Made by a program: the position numbers and the translations under genes
Shown here: positions 19,837 through 26,905 of the stretch, one piece after another
Position numbering within the stretch: position 1 is the first letter of the stretch
Layout: every line of letters starts with the position of its first letter
NCBI RefSeq assembly: GCF_916618755.1
Contig: NZ_CAKAKB010000006.1
Coordinates: forward strand, 341,113 to 405,112
Source: Actinotalea sp. Marseille-Q4924
Lineage (GTDB): Bacteria; Actinomycetota; Actinomycetes; Actinomycetales; Cellulomonadaceae
Reading direction: 5' to 3'
Length of the DNA: 64,000 nucleotides
Notes under the pieces: model-generated
Seen by the model: only the letters and a program-made list of their open reading frames with translations
The model's database searches: none
What the model was told of the DNA's origin: nothing

Positions 19837-20244
19837 TCAGAAGTCGAACAGGTCCTCGAGGAAGGCCTTCTTCTTGCGCCGCTTGTCGTAGCGGGGGTCG
19901 TACCCGCCCTGGCGCGGGTCGTAGCCGCGCTGGTCCCGGTCACCGCCGTACCGCGGGTCCCCGGACCGCGGGTCGCGACGCGGGTCGTACCCGCTGCCGT
20001 ACCCCGGGTCCGGGCGGACGTCACCGAAGCGCGGTTGGAAGCGCGGGTCGTGGTGGTCGGGCCGGTACTCGCCCGTGGCCGCGTCGAGCGCCGACTGCGC
20101 CGCGACCGGGGCCGTGGACCGTTCGATGATCTTGTCGAGCTCTCCGCGGTCGAGCCACACACCGCGGCACGTCGGGCAGTAGTCGATCTCGATGCCCTGG
20201 CGGTCGGTCATGACGAGCTCGACGCTGTCGACGGGGCAGCGCAT
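19837..20244 (-). CDS. zf-TFIIB domain-containing protein
   Basis: 135 residues. The N-terminus is a compact zinc ribbon, MRCPVDSVELVM with DYCPTCRGVWLDRGELDKII, matching the zf-TFIIB family (CPxD ... CPxCxGxWLDxGEL). The C-terminal ~75 residues are low-complexity, rich in Asp-Pro-Arg, Gly and Tyr (GYDPRQGGYDPRYD), and end in KRRKKKAFLEDLFDF, a basic patch followed by an acidic-aromatic tail. Family members are small proteins of unknown role. The tail looks disordered and could bind nucleic acid. Confidence 0.85.
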   Translation of the reverse strand: MRCPVDSVELVMTDRQGIEIDYCPTCRGVWLDRGELDKIIERSTAPVAAQSALDAATGEYRPDHHDPRFQPRFGDVRPDPGYGSGYDPRRDPRSGDPRYGGDRDQRGYDPRQGGYDPRYDKRRKKKAFLEDLFDF

Positions 20245-20307
20245 CGGGTCCTCCTCGGTCGGTGGTCGCCGGGCTGGCGAGGCACGAGCATCCCACTGAC
20301 TCGACGC

Positions 20308-20844
20308 TCAGGACGGTCCGGTTGTTCCCGCCGCGCGGTCCGCGAGCGCACGACGGACGTGCTCGACGATGCCGTCCGCGGCCGCCTCGACCTCCGCGAG
20401 CGTCGTCTCGAAGCCGGCCTGGTCGCCGTACCACGGGTCGTCGACGTCGAGGGCGTGCTCGGGCCCGTCGGTCGGTGCGGCCGGGTCGAAGGAGCGGTAC
20501 ATGCGGATGCGCTCCGTCACGCCCGGCTCCTCGTGCGCGATCCGGCGCAGTGCGCGGGCGTGGCTCGCCGTCATCGCGAGCACGAGGTCGTGCGCGGCGA
20601 GGTCGACCGCCGTCACCTGCCGGGCGCGGCGACGCGGCACGTCGTAGCCGCCGGCGCGCAGGGCCACCTGGGCGCGGTGGTCGATGGGGTTGCCGTGCTC
20701 CTCGTCGCTCACCCCGGTCGAGTCGACGACGACGGCGTCGCCGAGGCCCGCACGCTCGAACCGGTCCCGAAGGACCACCTCGGCCATCGGGGAGCGGCAG
20801 ATGTTGCCGGTGCAGACGGTCATGACGCGGTAGGGGCGGCTCAC
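20308..20844 (-). CDS. Low-molecular-weight protein-tyrosine phosphatase
   Basis: 178 residues. The phosphate loop CTGNICRS (C-x5-R, residues 11-17) lies at the N-terminus, and the general-acid DPWYG motif is near residue 130, both required for catalysis. Related enzymes in actinobacteria (PtpA type) dephosphorylate phosphotyrosine proteins and are often implicated in polysaccharide export or signalling. The GTG at 20844 was chosen because GACAAT lies 6 nt upstream; an internal ATG at 20823 would remove seven residues. No tyrosine kinase is in the window. Confidence 0.92.
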   Translation of the reverse strand: MSRPYRVMTVCTGNICRSPMAEVVLRDRFERAGLGDAVVVDSTGVSDEEHGNPIDHRAQVALRAGGYDVPRRRARQVTAVDLAAHDLVLAMTASHARALRRIAHEEPGVTERIRMYRSFDPAAPTDGPEHALDVDDPWYGDQAGFETTLAEVEAAADGIVEHVRRALADRAAGTTGPS

Positions 20845-20923
20845 GTGCCCATTGTCGCGGACGGCCGGCACGGGCGGACCTCTCGCGGCGCCGGCCGACC
20901 CCAACCCCTCCAGGCCGCATCTC

Positions 20924-20963
20924 TGCGTCCGATCCGCATGTCGCACCGTGCGGATCGGACGCA
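20924..20963. repeat. 15-bp perfect inverted repeat
   Basis: TGCGTCCGATCCGCA (20924-20938) and TGCGGATCGGACGCA (20949-20963) are separated by a 10-nt loop. A degenerate third copy (GGCGGATCAGACGCG) starts at 20968. It lies between the small RNA unit and the phosphatase gene, so it may be a terminator stem or protein-binding site. Confidence 0.7.
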
Positions 20964-21013
20964 CGGTGGCGGATCAGACGCGGGGTGGGGCGGGCGGGGG
21001 GCGCCGGCGGGCA

Positions 21014-21081
21014 GGAGAAAACCCGTGGGCTCCTGGTCTGGGACCAGGGTGTCGCGATGGACGAGTCACGACCCCCACGGG
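21014..21081 (-). terminator. Terminator-like structure with T-tract
   Basis: Minus strand: CCCGTGGG (21074-21081) pairs with CCCACGGG (21022-21029), and the latter is followed by TTTTCT. An internal hairpin CCTGGTC-CCA-GACCAGG occupies 21032-21048. It ends the short transcription unit that starts near 21225. Confidence 0.65.
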
Positions 21082-21160
21082 CTCCGGCGACTGCCTGGGT
21101 CTCGCTCGCCGCTCGAGGCGGGTCGGGACCGGAAGCACTCCGTCCGATGTTCTCGGGCGA

Positions 21161-21199
21161 CTAGCGGACAGTCACCTCACGCGTCCTGGATGTATGCAC
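21161..21199 (-). CDS. 12-residue mini-ORF with strong ribosome binding site
   Basis: GTG at 21199 opens a frame encoding MHTSRTREVTVR and ends with TAG at 21161-21163. The upstream AAAGGAGGTGG (21207-21217) is close to perfectly complementary to the 16S rRNA tail, with about 10 nt to the GTG, far stronger than the ribosome binding sites of most neighbours. GTCCGA (21202-21207), between the Shine-Dalgarno and the start, can pair with TCGGAC (21142-21147) just after the stop. I do not know a function. It may be a leader peptide or a regulatory RNA that also carries a peptide. Confidence 0.55.
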   Translation of the reverse strand: MHTSRTREVTVR

Positions 21200-21230
21200 C
21201 GTCGGACCACCTCCTTTCCCGTGTGGCACG

Positions 21231-21259
21231 ACGGTAAGCCGCCGTCGGCCGTCTGCCAA
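21231..21259 (-). promoter_or_regulatory. Consensus housekeeping promoter for the mini-ORF transcript
   Basis: TTGGCA (21254-21259) and TACCGT (21231-21236) with an exact 17-nt spacer on the minus strand. The start would fall near 21224, just before the Shine-Dalgarno sequence. Confidence 0.65.
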
Positions 21260-21365
21260 GAGTTTTCGCCACGGTGCGCTCCCCAGGTGCCCCCCGTATG
21301 GTCGGGTCGTCCGGGCCGCTGACGTCCGGCGCGCCCGTCTGCCCCCGCACAGGACCCAGGACCGC

Positions 21366-23294
21366 ATGCCTCGTCCCACCCGGACCGCCCTCGTCGCCGT
21401 GGTCGCGCTCGCCCTTGCTGGTTGCTCCGTCGTCGCGCCCGACGGCGAGCGCGAGTCGCTGCCGACCGCCACGCCGACCCCGACGCCCGAGCCGCCGACC
21501 GTCCACCAGGGCGAGGTGAGCGTGCCGCCGGACGCGACGACCGTCCTCGACGCCGCCGACCCGGTCGCCGCCGCCCTGCGCACCAGCGAGACGCTCTTCG
21601 CCTCCGCGCCGGTCGCCGTCGTCGCTCCGGCCGACGACGTCGCGGCGCAGCTCCGGGCGGCGTCCGCGGCCGTCGCGCTCGGCGCGCCCCTCCTGCTGGA
21701 CGCTGCCGACGACGGCGCCGCGGCCGAGGCCGGCGAGGGCACCGAGGACGGGTCCGGGGACGCCGCCTCGCCCGCGCCGACCCCCTCGCCGGACGCGTCC
21801 GACGAGAGCGCCCCGCCCACGGACGCCACCGCGGCCGAGCTGGACCGCCTGGAGGTCCTGGCCGTCCTCACCGTCGGTGAGGTGACGGTCGACGCCACGG
21901 AGGACGTCGTCGTCGTGGCCGCCCCGCAGGACGACGCCGCCCTCGCCGAGCTGCTCGGGACGGAGCTCGGCGCGGCGACGCCCGTCGCAGCCGGGGGCGA
22001 GGCGACGTCGGTCGCGGGACTGGACCGCGCGGCGCCCGCGCTGCTGGCGCTCGAGGGCGCGGCGCCCCCGGCGCCCGGCGCCGAGGACGAGACCACCGGG
22101 TCGGGCACCGAGGCTCCCGGGGCGACACCCGGCGCGACGCCTGGGACCTCGCCCGCGCCCTCCCCCTCGAGCGAGGAGGACGAGGCGCCCGAGGACGAGG
22201 GCAGCGAGGAGTCCACCGACGACGCCCCGGCGGAGGCATGGCCCCTCACCGAGCTGCCCGAGGCGCCGGAGGCGGCGACGCTGCTGGTCACGGGCGGGAC
22301 GCAGGACCTCGCCCCCACGGCGACGGCCCGTGCGGCGGGGCTCGCCGTCGTCGCCGTGCCCAGCGGCGACCCTCGTGCGACGAGCGCGACGGTGCAGGCC
22401 GTCGCGGCCGCCGCGCCGCAGACCGTGGTGGCCCTCGGACCGGCCTTCGGGACGCCCGAGGAGCTGGCGTGGAAGGTCCGGACCGCGGCGACCGGGGTCG
22501 AGCTGCCCGGCGGCGGCCAGGTGCTGTTCCCGGGTCGGCGCATGGTGGCGCTGTACGGCACGCCGGGGACGTCCGCGCTCGGCATGCTCGGCGAGCAGGA
22601 CCTGCCGGGCAGCATCGCTCGTGCCCAGCAGCTCGCCGCGCAGTACCAGGCCCTCACGCCGGACGTCGTCGTCCCCGCCTTCGAGATCATCGCGACGGTC
22701 GCGGCGGCCGAGGCGACACCCGACGGCAACTACTCGCGCGAGCTGCCCGTGGAGTCGTTCGTGCCGTGGGTCGAGGCGGCACGGGACGCCGGCGTCTACG
22801 TCGTCATCGACCTGCAGCCGGGGCGCACGGACTTCCTCACCCAGGCGAAGATGTACGAGCCGCTGCTGCGGTACCCGAACGTCGGGCTCGCGCTCGACCC
22901 GGAGTGGCGCCTCGCGCCGGACCAGGTGCACCTGCGCCAGATCGGTTCCGTCGGGATCGACGAGGTCAACACCGTCGCGGACTGGCTCGCCCAGCTCACC
23001 CGGGACAACGCGCTGCCCCAGAAGCTGCTGGTCCTGCACCAGTTCCGGCTGTCGATGGTGCAGGAGCGGGAGCGGCTCGACATGTCGCACGAGGAGCTCG
23101 CCCTCATGGTCCACGTGGACGGGCAGGGCTCCCAGCCGGCGAAGCAGGACACGTGGAGCGCCCTGCGGAGGACGGCGCCCGAGGGGCTGTGGTGGGGCTG
23201 GAAGAACTTCGTCGACGAGGACCTGCCGATGCTGACGCCGGAGCAGACGTACGGCGGGGTGCAGCCGGTGCCGGACTTCGTCAGCTACCAGTAG
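21366..23294 (+). CDS. Lipoprotein with cell-wall-binding-repeat-like region
   Basis: 642 residues. The signal peptide ends in a lipobox, LALAGC (Cys about residue 20), so it is an exported lipoprotein. The segment TTVLDAADPVAAALRTSETL and following (APVAVVAPADDVAAQL, LGAPLLLDA) resembles cell wall binding repeat 2 modules. An acidic Pro/Thr/Glu-rich linker (about residues 240-290) leads to a C-terminal ~230-residue domain (GVYVVIDLQPGRTDFLTQA, VGLALDPEWR) that looks like a TIM-barrel hydrolase-like fold of unknown activity. Two possible catalytic acids lie in DPEWR. It is followed by a strong terminator. Confidence 0.72.
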   Translation: MPRPTRTALVAVVALALAGCSVVAPDGERESLPTATPTPTPEPPTVHQGEVSVPPDATTVLDAADPVAAALRTSETLFASAPVAVVAPADDVAAQLRAASAAVALGAPLLLDAADDGAAAEAGEGTEDGSGDAASPAPTPSPDASDESAPPTDATAAELDRLEVLAVLTVGEVTVDATEDVVVVAAPQDDAALAELLGTELGAATPVAAGGEATSVAGLDRAAPALLALEGAAPPAPGAEDETTGSGTEAPGATPGATPGTSPAPSPSSEEDEAPEDEGSEESTDDAPAEAWPLTELPEAPEAATLLVTGGTQDLAPTATARAAGLAVVAVPSGDPRATSATVQAVAAAAPQTVVALGPAFGTPEELAWKVRTAATGVELPGGGQVLFPGRRMVALYGTPGTSALGMLGEQDLPGSIARAQQLAAQYQALTPDVVVPAFEIIATVAAAEATPDGNYSRELPVESFVPWVEAARDAGVYVVIDLQPGRTDFLTQAKMYEPLLRYPNVGLALDPEWRLAPDQVHLRQIGSVGIDEVNTVADWLAQLTRDNALPQKLLVLHQFRLSMVQERERLDMSHEELALMVHVDGQGSQPAKQDTWSALRRTAPEGLWWGWKNFVDEDLPMLTPEQTYGGVQPVPDFVSYQ

Positions 23295-23349
23295 CGCGGA
23301 GGTGCCTGCCCGGGACGGGCGGCACGCACGGACCGACGCGCACCCGGAC

Positions 23350-23396
23350 AGCACAGAGCCCGGCGCACCCCTCGGGGCGCCGGGCTCTCGTGTGCT
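23350..23396. terminator. Bidirectional terminator hairpin
   Basis: GAGCCCGGCGC (23356-23366) pairs with GCGCCGGGCTC (23377-23387), and AGCACA/TGTGCT extend the stem outside. It lies between the lipoprotein gene and the convergent 50-residue peptide gene. Confidence 0.85.
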
Positions 23397-23403
23397 GAGG
23401 GTG

Positions 23404-23556
23404 TCAGGCGGTCCTGACCTGGTTGGGCAGGAAGCCGAGGAGCGCCCGCTCCCCGGCGATGGCGGCCCACCGGGCCACGAGCTGCGGCGGCACTGCCGCG
23501 GTGACGTCCTCGCGAGCGGTGGAGGCACCGGCGTTGGCGACGGCGAAATCACCCAT
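23404..23556 (-). CDS. 50-residue peptide downstream of a c-di-GMP-I riboswitch
   Basis: Starts MGDFAVANAGASTAREDVTA and ends RWAAIAGERALLGFLPNQVRTA. I do not recognise a family. The peptide has no signal sequence or membrane helix; the C-terminal half could be an amphipathic helix. The frame is open to 23649, but that part is the riboswitch, so ATG 23556, just beyond the aptamer, is used. The ribosome binding site is weak (AGCAGG), as expected if exposure is ligand-controlled. It is the only gene between riboswitch and terminator, so it appears to be the sole target. Confidence 0.65.
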   Translation of the reverse strand: MGDFAVANAGASTAREDVTAAVPPQLVARWAAIAGERALLGFLPNQVRTA

Positions 23557-23567
23557 GATGACCTGCT

Positions 23568-23641
23568 TCCGTTCGGCAGCCCGGCTGACCCTGGTGGTCC
23601 CGTGGCTTTGCGTCCCCGCCTTTCGACGGGTTTGCCTTGTC
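23568..23641 (-). promoter_or_regulatory. Cyclic di-GMP-I (GEMM-I) riboswitch
   Basis: Minus strand. The conserved core reads AAGGCAAACC, then CGAAAG in the P2 loop, GGGGACGCAAAGCCA, and a P3 arm ending AGCCGGGCTGCCG. GGACGCAAAGCC and the GNRA-type tetraloop are diagnostic of the class I cyclic di-GMP aptamer. It starts where transcription should begin after the promoter at 23646-23674. No diguanylate cyclase or phosphodiesterase is in this window. Confidence 0.93.
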
Positions 23642-23645
23642 GCTG

Positions 23646-23674
23646 ACAACGGAACTCTCCACCCGTGACTTGAG
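23646..23674 (-). promoter_or_regulatory. Sigma-28-like promoter of the riboswitch transcript
   Basis: CTCAAG (23669-23674), 15-nt spacer, TCCGTTGT (23646-23653) on the minus strand. This matches the arrangement before fliA (CTCAAG-N15-CCCGAAAA) and resembles flagellar sigma-factor promoters (TAAA-N15-GCCGATAA). The aptamer begins about 5 nt downstream. Confidence 0.5.
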
Positions 23675-23722
23675 TGTTGTCAGCAGGTCAAAGATCGACA
23701 TCACCCTTTCGGACCATGGTTT

Positions 23723-25255
23723 TCACCCGCTGGTCGGCGCGTCGCCGAGCACCTTGCGCTCCAGCGGACGGTTCGCCGGGCCCTGGAGCACCTCGCCGTC
23801 GATGCCGAACCGCGAGCCGTGGCAGGGGCACTCCCACGCCCGCTCGGCGTCGTTGAACCCGACGAGGCAGCCCAGGTGGGTGCATCGGGCGGACACGGCG
23901 TGCAGGTCGCCGGCGTCGTCGCGGTAGACGGCGCAGCGCTCACCCTCGACGCGGAGGACCGCACCCGACCCCGGCTGCAGCTCCTCCGGCGAGGCGACGT
24001 CGGACCGCTTGAGCCGGTCCCCGATGAAGTGCTTGGCGACGTTCACCTGCAGCTTCGCCATCGCCGGAGCGTCCCGCGGGTGCAGGCGTCGCGGGTCGTA
24101 CAGGTCGGCCCAGAGCAGCGGGTCGCCGCCGATCTGGGACGCCAGCAGGCGCCCGCTCATGACCCCGGTGCTCATCCCCCAGCCGCCGAACCCGGTCGCC
24201 ACGTGGACGTGGTCGGACCCCGGGTGGAAGGGCCCGACGAACGGCACCTTGTCCGTCGACGTGATGTCCTGCGTCGCCCAGCGGTGCACGATCTCGGCGC
24301 GGGGGAAGCGCTCGGTCGTCCACGCGGCGAGCCGTTCCCACCGGTCCTCGACGCCGGACTCGCTGGGGTTGAAGTGCTCGCCGGTGACGATGAGGAGGCG
24401 TCGTCCGTCGTCGTACGGGGCGGTGCGCACGGAGCGGGTGTTCTGCTCCTCGGTGATGTAGATGCCGCGCGGGTCGTCCGCCTCCGGGATCGTCGCGGCG
24501 ACGACGAGCTCGCGGCGGGGCGTGAGCCGGGCGAAGAGCATCGCGCGGTCGTACACCGGGTAGTGCGTCGCGACGACGACGTGCTCGGCGGTGACCGTCG
24601 CGCCGTCCTCGGTGGTGACGCGGCAGGGCTCACCCTCGTCGAGCCCGACGGCGCGCGTGCGCTCGAAGATGCGCCCGCCCCGCCGGACGACGTCCTCCGC
24701 GAGCCCCAGGAGGTACTTGCGCGGGTGGAACTGCGCCTGGTCCTCGACGCGGACGGCACCGGCGACGTCGTAGGGCAGGTCGGTCGTCGTGACGTACGAG
24801 GCCGGGAGACCGGCGTAGCGGGCCGCCTCGACCTCGTCGGCGAGCTGCTCGAGCTCGTCCGCGGACTCCAGGTACGTGTATGCGGGCACACGCTCCAGCT
24901 CGCAGTCGATGCCGAGCTCCGCGGCAACGTCCCACACGTGCTGCACGGCGTCGAGCTGGGAGCGTCCGTAGTCGCGCGCCGCCTGCTCGCCGGCCGAGCG
25001 GCGGATGTGGTCGTAGATGAGCGTGTGCTGCGCGGACAGCTTCGCCGTCGTGTGGCCGGTGACGCTCTCGACGATCCGGTCCGCCTCGGGGACGGCGACG
25101 CTCCGGCCGGCCCGCGTCAGCTCCCACGCGGTGCAGATGCCGGCGATGCCACCCCCCACGACGACGACGTCCACCGTGAGGTCCCCGGGCAGGGACGGGT
25201 ACGGCGTCCCCGGCGCCGAGCGGATCCAGTACGACTGAGCACGTCCTGGCAGCAT
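23723..25255 (-). CDS. FAD-dependent oxidoreductase with C-terminal Rieske domain
   Basis: 510 residues. The N-terminal dinucleotide fold (VVVVGGGIAGICTAWELTRAG, taken as GxGxxG) identifies a glycine-oxidase/DAO-like FAD enzyme; FGGWGMSTGVMSG near residue 360 is the second FAD contact. The C-terminal ~100 residues contain CTHLGC and CPCHGSRF, the ligands of a Rieske 2Fe-2S cluster. This FAD-Rieske fusion is widespread in actinobacteria, with no firm substrate. ATG 25255 was preferred to 25285 because AGGAGG lies 7 nt before it. It precedes the riboswitch unit on the same strand. Confidence 0.9.
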   Translation of the reverse strand: MLPGRAQSYWIRSAPGTPYPSLPGDLTVDVVVVGGGIAGICTAWELTRAGRSVAVPEADRIVESVTGHTTAKLSAQHTLIYDHIRRSAGEQAARDYGRSQLDAVQHVWDVAAELGIDCELERVPAYTYLESADELEQLADEVEAARYAGLPASYVTTTDLPYDVAGAVRVEDQAQFHPRKYLLGLAEDVVRRGGRIFERTRAVGLDEGEPCRVTTEDGATVTAEHVVVATHYPVYDRAMLFARLTPRRELVVAATIPEADDPRGIYITEEQNTRSVRTAPYDDGRRLLIVTGEHFNPSESGVEDRWERLAAWTTERFPRAEIVHRWATQDITSTDKVPFVGPFHPGSDHVHVATGFGGWGMSTGVMSGRLLASQIGGDPLLWADLYDPRRLHPRDAPAMAKLQVNVAKHFIGDRLKRSDVASPEELQPGSGAVLRVEGERCAVYRDDAGDLHAVSARCTHLGCLVGFNDAERAWECPCHGSRFGIDGEVLQGPANRPLERKVLGDAPTSG

Positions 25256-25379
25256 CTGGGGCCTCCTGGTGTCGGGTGCTGCCATGCTGCGCCGGGAAGA
25301 TCACCACGGCAACCGCTCACCCGGGCCGTGCGACGGTGGCCCTGTCGGGGGACTCCCTCAGCGGCCCCGAGCCGGATGC

Positions 25380-26219
25380 TCAGCCGATGGCCGCGGTTCC
25401 CTCCAGCACCGTCACGGTGCCGCCGCCCACCCACACCTGGCCGCCGACGCGCTCCACCGCGACCCTGCCGGCGCGTCCCAGTGCGGTGCCCTGCGCGGCG
25501 ACGTACCGCTCCGGCACACGCCCCGCCTCGATGAGCCACTGCCCGACGGCGGCGTTGAGCGAGCCGGTCACCGGGTCCTCGGCGAACCCGCCGGGCCTGG
25601 GGAAGAACCCGCGCACCTCGAGCGCGACGTCGCCGCCTGCGTGGGGCCCGACGACGCCCACGAACCGCTCCCCCAGCACGTCCGCCCGGGGTCGCACGGC
25701 CAGGACGTCGTCGGCGGAGCGCAGGAGGACGGTCTGCCAGGGCGGGCCGTTGTCGCACCAGGCGTGGTCGACGACGTCGCCGCGCGCGAGTCCGAGACCC
25801 TCGGCGATCGCCCGGACGTCGTCCTCGTCGAGCGGACCGGTGCGCCGCCGACCGGGCGCCGCGAACGCCAGGACGCCGTCGTCGCCGCGACGCACGGGCA
25901 CCAGCCCGGCGCCGCACTCCTGGACGACGACGTCGCCGCGGGGCGTCCCGCCCGCCGCGAGCCACGCGTGGCACGTGCCGAGCGTCGGGTGTCCGGCGAA
26001 CGGGAGCTCGCGGCCCGCGGTGAAGATGCGGACGGCGTAGTCGGCGTCGGGATGCGTCGGGGGCACGAGGAACGTGGCCTCGGAGAGGTTGGTCCAGTCG
26101 GTGAAGCGCTGCATCTGCTCGGTCGTCAGGCCCTGCGCGTCGAGGACGACGGCGACGGGGTTGCCCAGCAGCGGTGCGGCCGTGAAGACGTCGACCTGGG
26201 CGAAGCGGCGTGCGGTCAT
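25380..26219 (-). CDS. PhzF family isomerase/epimerase-like protein
   Basis: 279 residues with the PhzF/DapF-like fold: FAQVDVFTAAPLLGNPVAVV at the N-terminus with the catalytic Glu in LSEATF, AGRELPFAGHPTLGT, and FAEDPVTGSLNAAVGQWL. Only one member of this family acts in phenazine synthesis; there is no phz cluster here, so the reaction is unknown. ATG 26219 has TAGCGT (26227-26232) 7 nt upstream, a leaderless pattern. Confidence 0.92.
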   Translation of the reverse strand: MTARRFAQVDVFTAAPLLGNPVAVVLDAQGLTTEQMQRFTDWTNLSEATFLVPPTHPDADYAVRIFTAGRELPFAGHPTLGTCHAWLAAGGTPRGDVVVQECGAGLVPVRRGDDGVLAFAAPGRRRTGPLDEDDVRAIAEGLGLARGDVVDHAWCDNGPPWQTVLLRSADDVLAVRPRADVLGERFVGVVGPHAGGDVALEVRGFFPRPGGFAEDPVTGSLNAAVGQWLIEAGRVPERYVAAQGTALGRAGRVAVERVGGQVWVGGGTVTVLEGTAAIG

Positions 26220-26226
26220 GACGGGG

Positions 26227-26232
26227 ACGCTA
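26227..26232 (-). promoter_or_regulatory. -10 box of the PhzF gene, leaderless
   Basis: TAGCGT on the minus strand, 7 nt before the ATG at 26219. No ribosome binding site is present. Confidence 0.4.
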
Positions 26233-26270
26233 GCGCCGCCGGCCCCCGTCGAGGCGGCGATGCCCGCATG

Positions 26271-26308
26271 ACGACGGCGGTGCACCCGGCCCGGTGCACC
26301 GCCGTCGT
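26271..26308. terminator. 15-bp perfect stem-loop
   Basis: ACGACGGCGGTGCAC (26271-26285) and GTGCACCGCCGTCGT (26294-26308) with an 8-nt loop, just after the end of the small gene at 26362. Confidence 0.8.
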
Positions 26309-26361
26309 GGTCGCCCGTCCCACCCCCTCCGAGGGGACGGACGACCCCTGCTCGCGCCTCG

Positions 26362-26658
26362 TCAGCGCTCGAAGGTCATGCGTCTCCTGGCGGCCAGGAG
26401 CGGGGTGAGGTCCAGGACGTCCGCGAGGCCGGCGGGGCCGCCGTCCGCGTCGGACGGTGCGGTGCGTGCGGGGGACCCCGTCAGTGGGGTCAGCGGGGTC
26501 GGCGGGACGCGCTCCGGCACGGCCGCGGCCTCCAGGGACGTGATGGCGCGTCGGACGACCTCGGCGACGGTCATGACCCTCGCCGCGGCTGCGTGGCTCC
26601 CGGCGGCGGGACGCGACGCCGACCGCGGGACGGTCGGCAGCATGACGACCGTGCTCAT
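26362..26658 (-). CDS. Hypothetical protein (98 aa)
   Basis: Starts MSTVVMLPTVPRSASRPAAG, has a helical stretch (VMTVAEVVRRAITSLEAA), a Pro/Thr linker and ends LADVLDLTPLLAARRRMTFER. I do not recognise a family. Its start overlaps a 7-codon upstream ORF as ATGA. It lies about 250 nt downstream of fliA on the same strand, so it could be part of the same regulon, but it does not resemble FlgM. A strong stem-loop follows. Confidence 0.5.
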   Translation of the reverse strand: MSTVVMLPTVPRSASRPAAGSHAAAARVMTVAEVVRRAITSLEAAAVPERVPPTPLTPLTGSPARTAPSDADGGPAGLADVLDLTPLLAARRRMTFER

Positions 26659-26678
26659 GGGGACACCCCGAGACGCAT
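26655..26678 (-). CDS. 7-codon leader ORF coupled to the 98-residue gene
   Basis: ATG at 26678 has GAGGAG upstream at a good distance and encodes MRLGVSP; its TGA overlaps the ATG of the next gene (ATGA). The downstream gene has no ribosome binding site of its own, so the mini-ORF may deliver ribosomes by reinitiation. The alternative is chance. Confidence 0.35.
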   Translation of the reverse strand: MRLGVSP

Positions 26679-26717
26679 GAGCTGCTCCTCACCGACCGAT
26701 GCCGCGCGGTACGCGCA

Positions 26718-26739
26718 GGCACCCTCCTGATCGGGTGCC
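26718..26739. terminator. Hairpin after fliA
   Basis: GGCACCC (26718-26724) and GGGTGCC (26733-26739) with an 8-nt loop, about 170 nt past the fliA stop. There is no T-tract. It may be a weak terminator. Confidence 0.35.
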
Positions 26740-26905
26740 CGGGTCGGGGTGTGAAGAGGTTCTGCGCCCGTGCCCGCCCCGGTGGAGCGAGTTCACCCGC
26801 TCGGGCGGCCCGGTGGCGGCGGTGCGTGCGCCTCGGAGGAGCTCGCTCTGAGCGTGAGGGCGGTCGCCCGGAGGGGACGAGGGCGGGCTCGACGTCGAGC
26901 GGCGT

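Noticed and set aside
21161..23552. Long minus-strand openings antisense to the lipoprotein gene
   Set aside because: The plus-strand gene has a signal peptide, lipobox and family-like domains. The antisense frames are Ser/Ala/Arg shadows; only the last 12 codons (21161-21199) coincide with the separate mini-ORF.
25256..25379. Possible small gene between the PhzF and FAD/Rieske genes
   Set aside because: No frame has both start signals and coding-like composition; I see only spacer sequence.
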